From positions 12,101,704-12,165,703 of the forward strand of contig NC_088304.1 in NCBI RefSeq assembly GCF_032854445.1: a DNA stretch of 64,000 bases. The letters are read 5' to 3'. The DNA is from Liolophura sinensis. Taxonomy: Eukaryota; Mollusca; Polyplacophora; Chitonida; Chitonidae. The notes beneath the pieces were generated by a model, which was given only the letters and a program-made list of their open reading frames with translations, ran no database searches and was not told the origin of the DNA. Shown here one piece after another: positions 56,336-64,000 of this stretch (within the stretch, counting starts at the first letter, position 1; each line of letters opens with the position of its first letter). A program made the translations under genes and the position numbers.

Positions 56336-56903
56336 TTAAAGGTGAAGAAAATTTAAATATCAATCAAATACCACTGAAAAGAGTATGTATTTCCTCGCAG
56401 GTGCATGCCATAAAAAATTCTAATATGTACCTCAAGTTGATAAATTATAAATAAAGTCAGCACCAAAATCCGCTGTGGGCGACTCCATTTTGCCTAAGAA
56501 CTAGTCCTGAAGTCTCCTGTGTTAGGAGGAGAAATGCCGTCCGAAACGGCCAAAGTGTAGTTCGTACATTTCCGGTAGAACTCTTCTTCCCAGAAGGTAG
56601 TAAACAGTACAGTCCGTTTTCCGCTTGACGATCGGGAAACCGGAATGTTGGACGTAGGTTCCGAGTTTACATGAACAAGCCGGCAGTTTAAACGACTCTC
56701 ATTGGCTGAAAGGCAACATGCTCCCAGCATATATTACAGGGTATTAAAGATGGGGGACGCGATGGACTCAGTGATTTATACCAGCTTTGCCGATTTCAGA
56801 CATTACGTGCATGGCGAGGAAAAATGGAACAATTATGCAGCAGGCACCATCAGATTTTTTACGCCTATAGCGTTATTGTTTTCAGTTTTCTTCTCCTTTG
56901 AAT
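56336..56903 (+). mobile_element. TTAA-ended MITE, copy 2
   Basis: It begins TTAAAGGTGAAGAA and ends TTCTTCTCCTTTGAA. It aligns in reverse with 18276-18773. The open frame at 56702-56905 lies wholly inside it and is rejected as a gene. Confidence 0.8.
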
Positions 56904-57717
56904 GAATTATGAGGAGACATTGAATTTATTCAAGCGATTTAGTGGAAAAGAATAAAAGAAGAAACTGAGAACCTGTATGTTTTAATTATATTGAGAACGT
57001 TACGCTTTCAACTGGATGGAATTTAAATAAAGTTTGGATCAAGCCACGGAGATACGTGCATTCTCGAAGAAGACAGACGTCCTATGAGCAACCAGAACAC
57101 TGCAATTGACACTAGACACATTGGGATGCAGCGATTACCACATGTGACCACGGACTACCACATAGTCGTGACGGGAAGGCAGATAAGAGCCGTTCAAAAA
57201 TGTTTTCAAGTGCATCATGCAATCCAGTACTAAAAGCCTTCGTGATATCCATCGGTGATTGCACCAGAAAGACCTCCTACTCCAGCATTATAAATCTGCA
57301 GAAGTTTGTGTAAACATTTAGATGGAACATTTCAGAATTGAATGTCGCGGATGACTGCAATATTTTAGGGGGATACTTCATTTAACATAATTTCTTTATT
57401 TATGTATTTTTTTCTTCTTTTGAACAGTTTCATGATTGCTTTACACAGACAGGCTAGAGAGAAACTTGTCAAAATGTACCATTTTGTACAATGCATTTAT
57501 GTAGTTAAGGATGTCAACGAGACCTATGCGAGGCACATCAGGCACACAAATTACAAAGTGAAAGTACACAAATTTGTTACAATTATTATGTAACTGTGAT
57601 AAACCTTTTGTGTTTCTTTTGTGCACAACTGGTTTTTGAGAGTATCTGATCAAACTGTAAACGATATGATACACTGATATGTTTGTTCGTTTGGAGATTC
57701 GGGGTACTTTTGGTTAT
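56904..57717. other. no gene recognised
   Basis: No supported exon or repeat. Confidence 0.4.
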
Positions 57718-57845
57718 TAATTTTATTTGATTGATTGGTGCTTTACGCCGTACTCAAGAATCTTTCGCTTATACGACGGTGGCCAACATTGTGGTGGATG
57801 GAAACGTGGCAGAGCCCGGGGGAAACCCACGACCATCCGCAGTAT
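57718..57845 (-). mobile_element. SINE 3' fragment (reversed)
   Basis: TTTGATTGATTGGTGCTTTA to AACCCACGACCATCCGCAG. The head is missing. Confidence 0.8.
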
Positions 57846-58049
57846 TTTGATCATATCATCGCAGTATATCCTTTAAGCTGACCAAACCTGGTCTTGAACA
57901 AGGAATTTGTATTTTCTCCTGCTCTGACTGCTTTCGTGGCCTTGATAATATATTAGCCGTCGACGACGCTACCGCGCCCGTTTGCACAGCCCAGCGTTCG
58001 TTGAAGGTCATCAATATGATACGGATATTGGTACTTCATATGTGAAAAA

Positions 58050-58440
58050 GTTTGTTAGTAAGTTGCCAAAGGTTGGTGGTTTTCCCTGACTTAGTTTTCC
58101 CCTAACCATAAAACTGACCGCTATGGTATATATAAACAGTTTTCGAGTATTGTGTTAAGAGACAATGAAGTGAATAAATTGAAGCCAATCAGGGAGCCGG
58201 TCGTGGCTTAGTGCTTATAGAGGTGCTTGTTTTCCTCACTGTGAGGTTTTGGTGACTCAGGTGGTCTATAAACCCTTCAAAGCACCTTGTCTCTCACCAA
58301 CATATACTCAAGAAGTTTTCACGTATACCATGGCGGTAATTTTCATGGGTGGAGGAAAGCGGAGTGCTCGATCTTAACCACAGGTGTGTGGGAAGTTACC
58401 GGCGAATTTTCTCACTTGTGAGTGCTGGCATTGTATCTGT
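58050..58440. mobile_element. divergent SINE-like remnants
   Basis: 58060-58175 is a strongly diverged forward body (CCATAAAACTGACCGCTATGG, GTTTTCGAGTATTG). 58195-58440 has a tRNA-like start (GGAGCCGGTCGTGGCTTAG) and a reversed body remnant (CATGGGTGGAGGAAAGC). Confidence 0.45.
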
Positions 58441-59204
58441 TATGTGTTGTAAGATGGTTAGACAGCGAGCACGGCCACAATATATAATGTCGTCAAACAC
58501 TTATTGTCAATAATGCCCCACAAACAGTTATAGTGGGTACATCTGTTAATTCTCCGTACCTCGTGTGATCTAGCGGTTGAAAGCTAAGCACTTTTAACCG
58601 CTCCAACACAATGCTGAAGATACCCGACATGAGCGAGTCATGACACAGTGAAACCGGGCCAACATATATACTTTTATCCATGACCCATCATGGATAGATT
58701 TCCGAAATTCTTTATCCACCAATTCTGTCCATGCATTCCATTTGTTTTTATATTACATGTATCTACACTTGTTTCCTCAAACATATTTTTAAAGAGTCGT
58801 AGAATCGAGTGTGAATGGCTAGTGTGAGAGAAAAGCATGTCCAGGTTATGCCTAACCTAATCTGGATTTGGGTATGGTAGATTTATTCAAGGCTGTATCC
58901 CTCTAAGTAAAACAACTTGGAGCCACCAGTGTCTGATGCGGCAAAGGGAGGTAGTTGGAGGATGACGTGAAATCTGGTTTCTAACTGACGCACTCCGTTA
59001 AACGCATAAACTGCTAACTGAGCAGGAGCTGAACGATCCACATATTCATAGTGACAAATATACACACAAGCAAAAGGAACTATACGTGTTCATTTCGATC
59101 ATATTTTCCTGAGTTAGGTTTATATTTGAATTGAAATTATAGCACTAAAACATAATTAGCAAAGAAATAAAACTCACATTTCGGAGGAAAGGGTCTATGT
59201 TTAA
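58441..59204. other. no gene recognised
   Basis: No supported exon or repeat. Confidence 0.4.
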
Positions 59205-59320
59205 AATAAAATGCCCTGGAACATTTCTTGCGTCTTTCCATCATCACTGAAAACCGTTGACAGCCATTCCTTGCATGAACAGGCCATAGTTTCGAACATG
59301 TAGAGTTATGTTGGATTGGC
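59205..59320 (+). repeat. R2 retroelement 3' fragment
   Basis: GGAACATTTCTTGCGTCTTTCC, CATCACTGAAAACCGTTGAC. Confidence 0.6.
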
Positions 59321-59624
59321 ATTATACTCCGTCATGATGCAGAACAGTTTCACTATGAACCATCATATCTCCAGATCAGTTGAAGAAGGTTTAAATTTTG
59401 ATTGATTTGTGACGTATTTTGATTGACAAGTGATCAATTTTTGCATACTGGGTATATTCCGTCTGGTGATTCCGGTCTATATGTTTCGATATCCGTTACA
59501 AACTGAGCGATAATGGAGTAGGCTTCTGATAATTCAAAAAGACATCTCACTTTGTCAACTTAAAAAAAAAAGTTTACGTATATTCGACATCCGTTTATAG
59601 GCTGTGATAAGCATCCCCAGGCCT

Positions 59625-59935
59625 GGTAATTTTGCATTGTTTTAATGTTATTGTGTGTTAAATGTGATGACGACACACCATTTAAAGTAATTCTAGATCA
59701 GTGACGTCTAAAAAATTGCCATTAACATCACTGTATTTTTTTACGTAATTCTGCTTAAGCCGTGGTGCTAGGGGGCGTGTAAATTGCTACCATTTATGCA
59801 TTTACATGAGCAGTTAGAATAAAACGCTAACTGAGGTAAATTGACAAGAGGTCGTATTTCACTGATTACGTGTGATAATTCACACCGTTGTTGTTGTTCT
59901 GGCTCTGCTCTCTATGCAGTGCGTCTTAATTATAT
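59625..59935 (-). repeat. R1 repeat copy (reversed), nearly full length
   Basis: From CCAGGCCTGGTAATTTTGC through GTGACGTCTAAAAAATTGC, GGTGCTAGGGGGCG and GCATTTACATGAGCAG to GTTGTTGTTCTGGC. Confidence 0.85.
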
Positions 59936-60405
59936 ATCTTCAGTGATAAGCCAGTTTTGAATAGCCATATACAGACATTAATGGTCATTTGATTTATTCG
60001 AAAATAACGACAAAACACTATTGTGTTTGCATTGATCGCTTTCTGACAAAAATATGAGTTAGCACCCTATTAAGCAATTAACAATTAACTAAATTAATTT
60101 ATAAAAAATTAATATTTTTCGCCTTTCCTTAATTTTTATGTGGCAGCCCAGAAGATTAGACCTAACAAGCCCTCCCGGGGCTCTCTCTCTAATATACGTG
60201 ATCTCTCTCAAACCGACCTATTCACACGTCTCTGATTTATGCACCACAAAACGTTTGTGGTTGCACCATACAAGTAATAATGACATATAAAAGTAGAGAT
60301 TAGTCTCAGCGGGATATCAGATATATTTAACTATAATCTTATCACCGACATTAAAGACTGTTTATCTTTGGGTGAGTGTCATGCAGAGGACCTACAAGCG
60401 GTACA

Positions 60406-60654
60406 CTCAAAATATTAATCTGTTAATATAACACAAAGTCTGATGCTAGAGTGTATTCTGTTTTGTTTTTTTTACAGAAAACTGTGTTATATTGTGTTAA
60501 CATAATATTCTGTTAGCCTAATAGAATCTTTATGTTGAATTCATAGGACATGCGTCTTATATATAAGAGTAATCGGCTGCAATAGCGGAATACATTCAGG
60601 CATCACTCAGACAAGAGACTTTCTGTTAAAGTTAACAGATTACTTTTTTGAGTG
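60406..60654. mobile_element. mariner-type MITE
   Basis: A 249-bp element with imperfect inverted ends (CACTCAAAATATTAATCTG and the reverse of CAGATTACTTTTTTGAGTG), flanked by TA on both sides. TTAACA-rich, non-coding. Confidence 0.7.
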
Positions 60655-60732
60655 TAGATAGATAGATAGGCACAAGAGTATATGAAGATGCCGATTGTAA
60701 ATGTTAACGTTGTTAACGATTGTTGTATGTAT

Positions 60733-60955
60733 GGTCCAGTGGATCCCCGCCAGCCGAGCGGTCTATCCGGACTGATGCGAGCCACCGGTCATTTAACAAT
60801 ACAGTCATGGATTCGAATCCGATCCTTTCTGAGTAGTTTAGGATATCAGGTACCTGGCAATTTACAGCAGTTTTCTATACATTCACACAATGGACCGATG
60901 TCGTATAATTCAAATATTTTCGAGTGCTGCGTAAAATACCAATACAATGACAAAT
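60733..60955 (+). mobile_element. SINE with a different tRNA head
   Basis: A-box-like GCCGAGCGGTC and B box GGATTCGAATCC resemble a tRNA-Leu/Ser type. The 3' part (GATGTCGTATAATTCAAATA, GTGCTGCGTAAAATACCAAT) is a diverged form of the common SINE body. Confidence 0.7.
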
Positions 60956-61327
60956 GAGTTACTGTGGACGCTTCATTGTACTGAAATCAACCCACTTCAC
61001 GAGGTATTAGGGAATGTCTAAAAATATCTCGCAATATCTCAGCTATGATCCTATCAGTGAAGCCATGCAGGCTGTTATTACCATATGTAGTATCGTTGTT
61101 CGTTGACTTTAACATTTTATACAGATTATCTGACAGATAAGAGGTAAAAAAAAAACAAAGACACGCTACTACTGTCAACCCTGGACTTCAGTCAGAGATT
61201 ATGTTTATGTCGCACACGTGTGTATACGTTTTCAAACCTTGATCGATATGTGTTACAGCATTTTAGATGATATAGGCTGTATAAAACAAACTGTGCAAAG
61301 TGGGGAAACATTTTTCTTTTACAGTAA

Positions 61328-61651
61328 ATGTCGTTTCTGCGAGAAAGTACGGTACCTGACTTTTTCTTGCATTGCGGATTCGTGGTAAATATCACTGCTT
61401 TTCTGTTACTCTATATATTCTGTGAACAGCGTTATGAAACAATTTGCGGAGCAGTGAGCTGGGTTGCTGTTAAATTGTCAAACAGACTCGAACTGGTGTA
61501 CAAGAGTCACCACATGTTTGACTGGAAACAAAACGAGAGCCTTGTAATTTACCACATCAAAACCAGAAGTCAGAATTATCTACCAGGTCACAGTTTTTAT
61601 TCGGTTATTCTGGTAAGACTTTTCTACACCTTTTCTTTTCTTTCACGGTGA
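61328..61651 (+). CDS. candidate Bcl-2-fold exon (BH1-, BH2- and tail-like)
   Basis: A 107-codon frame behind a TCTTTTACAG acceptor. HCGFVVNITAFLLLYIF can be aligned with BH1 (NWGRVVALF-type). AVSWVAVKLSNRLEL with KSHHMFDW has the spacing of the BAX/BAK BH2 region. GHSFYSVILVRLFYTFSFL resembles the C-terminal membrane tail. Key BH1 N, W and R are missing, so it is a distant match. A strong internal donor (CTG|GTAAGA at 61613) offers a spliced alternative without the tail. In-frame TAA before the ATG means it cannot continue upstream through this acceptor unless another is used. Confidence 0.3.
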   Translation: MSFLRESTVPDFFLHCGFVVNITAFLLLYIFCEQRYETICGAVSWVAVKLSNRLELVYKSHHMFDWKQNESLVIYHIKTRSQNYLPGHSFYSVILVRLFYTFSFLSR

Positions 61652-62124
61652 CCTACCTATTTATGTGGCTCCAGTTTTTCGCCCTACTCCTGAATATTTC
61701 ACGACGAAGGTAAGCGTTTGAAATTCAAGTTCCACTAGAATCAAATGTGATGTCTAAATTCAAGTATAATGTGAGCTCATTTAGCAGTCAGTGTATCCCA
61801 GTTAGCCAAATAGTATGTTCACCTTGTACTATTTTATGTGACAAGCCTTGCACAATTCACCTTACGCTACGTACATCTACAACAGGATCGGTTCTTCATC
61901 ACCGCAAGATTGAGTTTCAATCTGTTAGGCGAATCGTCACGAACGTGGGCTCGAATCGCAGCTGGGTACACACATCTGCATCAAGCACGGTTACATTATA
62001 TCTATATAAAATGTTTGTTGACATACACCTTTATGTACGTTATAACTCGTTGTTAACCTGTGCGTCTTCATATTGTCAGCCCAGTACGGTGAGACAATTT
62101 ACGAGGTTACACTGAGCAATTAGG

Positions 62125-62277
62125 ATGAAGTTGGAAGAGGCTCTGAGAACTATCGGTGCCTACGGTAAATACCAGGTGTTGTTGTGGCTGCTAATGGCGA
62201 TCATGGACTCCTGGACGGGCAGTTGGCATATGCTCATCATGACTTTTATCGGATACGAGTCCAGCCATCATTGCAAG
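62125..62277 (+). CDS. SLC22-type organic cation transporter, first coding exon
   Basis: 51 codons from MKLEEALRTIGAYGKYQ, ending HHCK|GTAAAT, phase 0. It matches the start of SLC22 carriers of the major facilitator superfamily: a short amphipathic start (..LR.IG.YGKYQ), transmembrane segment 1 (VLLWLLMAIMDSWTGSWHML), then a loop beginning with the conserved H.C. Such proteins carry organic cations, carnitine or anions at the plasma membrane; the substrate cannot be told. No second exon was recognised before the window end, so the gene is partial here. Confidence 0.7.
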
Positions 62278-62308
62278 GTAAATGCATTGTTTAAACGAAA
62301 CCCAGTCC

Positions 62309-62506
62309 CCGGGATCACGAAGATTATCTTGGATTTAAATCAAAAATTAATATCAATTTGAAAATGTTAGTTCTTTCGTAACAAAGCCAAAATATTACTT
62401 GACTGTAAATTTAGGTAAGTTATTTTACGACAAATTTCGACTAAAATAATAGAAAGAAGCATAACAAATTTAATCATTTAATCTTTAATTGCTTCATGAT
62501 CCCGAG
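62309..62506. mobile_element. R4 MITE, copy 2
   Basis: CCGGGATCACGAAGATTATC on the left and GCTTCATGATCCCGAGCC on the right, with GTAACAAAGCCAAAATATTAC inside, pair with 23908-24120. It lies just after the SLC22 exon. Confidence 0.7.
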
Positions 62507-63222
62507 CCAGGTAGTTCTGCAGCTAATTCTCCTGTAAAGCACAAGTGTTACTCCGAAAAATGGAACTGTTGTGCACTCGATATTTCTTATAAGCGTTTTA
62601 TTATGGTATCGTTATTGATTAGTATTAATGGGAAAGCCACGGCATGCACATGTATAAAATATATAATTTTTCCTGTGGAACTAGTCGGTGACAAGAGAAC
62701 AATTCATAACGGATGTTGTATGTCGAAAAATTTATGAATATAATATATATAAATTCATTCAAACTGTAAGGTATAAACACTTGGTAAATAGTTAACATAG
62801 ACCTATATCTGGCACAGTTTCTGTCATAAAACCACAGCTTAGCAGAGTGAATACCGCGTTTGACCATTCACGGGATCTGAATCATTATACGAGATAATGG
62901 AATGAAAGAGAATATCTGGATCAACTCGGCCAGTTATGTCACCCCAAGATAAGGAGTTGTTTTGAGTCTGACAACGTCAGTTTGACAACGATAAATGCTT
63001 GCTTTTTTTGGGTGTGGGGTGCAGGTGGTTGGGATTACATGGTTTTTGAACTCCGCATCACGTGCACGGACCCCCTGGTAACTAGCATGTCCTATCTGTT
63101 ATGGCATCTTAGAGATGCTGCCTCACTGGAATGCCTTTTCGAAGATGGTGACACCTCAGTCAGTCACTGTAGACATTTGATGATACCAAACCGACCACTG
63201 CTTATAGCAGTGCAACACAGAG
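62507..63222. other. no gene recognised
   Basis: No SLC22-like exon or repeat is recognised. The open frame 62982-63263 has no family match I know of. Confidence 0.4.
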
Positions 63223-63885
63223 AGAAAAACAAGAACAGCGATGAATTAGGGTACCTCAATTAGGGTTTTCTTCTAACTGTTCATGTGAATGCATGAATAG
63301 TAGCACTCTACACGCCCTCTAGCACCGTGGGTTAGGCAGAATTACGTAAAAAATGCAATTATTTTAAATACAATTTATTAGACGTCACTGGTCTAGAAAT
63401 ACCTAAAAAACTGTGTTGTCTTTACATTTAACATACTATGACATTAGAACAATGTAAAGGGACCAGGTCTCGGCGATATTATACCTGCAGACATCGTTTA
63501 ATCAAAGACTTAGTTTGGACCAGTGACGCATCACTGCATTACTTTTAACTTATTCTAGTTAAGCCCTGAAACTATGGGGCGTGCTTTTTACGACTATTTA
63601 AGTACTTATTTACTTGAACAATTAGGATAAAACCTTATTTATTTATTTATTTGATTGGGCTTTTACGTTGTACTCAAGAATATTTCAGGAAACCGGGGTC
63701 TGCCAGGGGAAAACACCCAACCTTCCGCAGGTTGTTGCAAGACCCTTCCACGTTCCCAAACCCAAACTAAAGTAAACTGGCAAGAGACCATATTTCCTCG
63801 GTTACGTGTGACCATTTGTCAGCCACCACATTGTCTTCGCTTCTCTGATTTTACCTTTTACGCTATAAGTTTTTTATTGTTATGT
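63223..63885. mobile_element. R1 inverted pair (foldback) with a SINE piece in the right arm
   Basis: Left arm 63223-63460 (forward) and right arm 63516-63885 (reversed) carry the same R1 words in mirror order: CTGTTCATGTGAATGC against TTACTTGAACAATTAGG, and TTAGACGTCACTGGTC against GGACCAGTGACGC. A reversed SINE body fragment (63635-63770) has inserted in the right arm. Either this is the full form of R1 or two copies lie head to head. Confidence 0.7.
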
Positions 63886-64000
63886 TGTTAAACATCAGTT
63901 TAATTTATCATTTTATTCTGCATTTGTATTATCAAGACGGAACTTTTGTACCACAAGCTTCAGCAATTACTATATTAAAAATTCATCGTCAAAACAAACA

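Noticed and set aside
56702-56905. Open frame starting near GGGGGACGCGATGG as a small membrane protein
   Set aside because: It lies wholly within a TTAA-ended MITE that also occurs at 18276-18773, where the frame is not kept.
62982-63263. Second exon of the SLC22 transporter
   Set aside because: The translation lacks the loop and transmembrane 2 motifs expected after the first exon, and no good acceptor/donor pair bounds it.

Overview
This is a stretch of animal nuclear DNA, most likely from a marine lophotrochozoan and probably a mollusc such as a bivalve. The genes have short exons, long introns and GT..AG splice sites. More than 20 copies or fragments of one tRNA-derived SINE occur here, with the shared 3' body I associate with mollusc-type SINEs; this species guess is from memory, not a search. 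There are no bacterial features, operons, CRISPR arrays or free-standing tRNA/rRNA genes. Most of the window is introns and transposable-element debris.

Layout. (1) 0.9-4.9 kb: a complete three-exon carbohydrate sulfotransferase gene on the + strand. Its last codons and stop lie inside an interspersed retroelement-derived repeat. (2) 5-16 kb: minisatellites, including a 35-bp hairpin satellite of about 21 units at 5.5-6.3 kb, and remnants of a reverse-transcriptase retroelement. (3) 16.3-45.5 kb: a tandem array of GNAT acetyltransferase genes related to histidine N-acetyltransferase/NAT16. Three intact genes (A 16326-22484, C 28760-35516, D 39340-45546) have the same three-exon structure (165, 237 and 525-537 nt, all phase 0) and encode 308-312 residues. 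Between A and C sits copy B, a dead exon 1 in a duplicated segment with no other exons. Between C and D lies a 69-bp (23-codon) minisatellite, open on the - strand and split by a mariner-type MITE. Intron 2 of D holds a nearly complete Tc1 transposon with a broken transposase. (4) 46-54 kb: SINEs, tandem repeats and a composite SINE/microsatellite repeat. (5) 55-61.6 kb: two widely spaced candidate exons resembling a BAK-like BH3 segment and a BH1-BH2-tail segment of a Bcl-2-fold protein (tentative). (6) 62.1 kb: the first coding exon of an SLC22-type organic cation transporter; no further exon was recognised before the window end.

Interspersed families used below. R1: an arm of about 300 bp, some 12 copies or fragments, once as a head-to-head inverted pair at the right edge. 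R2: fragments of a reverse-transcriptase retroelement, mostly its C-terminal coding part and 3' untranslated part. R3: a SINE-like composite with an internal ATGT/CA microsatellite. R4: a MITE with GGGCC termini. SINE: tRNA head plus a body reading (on its + strand) ..TATAAGTGAAATATTC.., ending in an AAATAAAT tail. All repeat boundaries come from alignment by eye within the window and are approximate unless a target-site duplication is given. The sulfotransferase, acetyltransferases and transporter are unrelated in pathway; nothing indicates that they work together beyond the acetyltransferase paralogues being one family.
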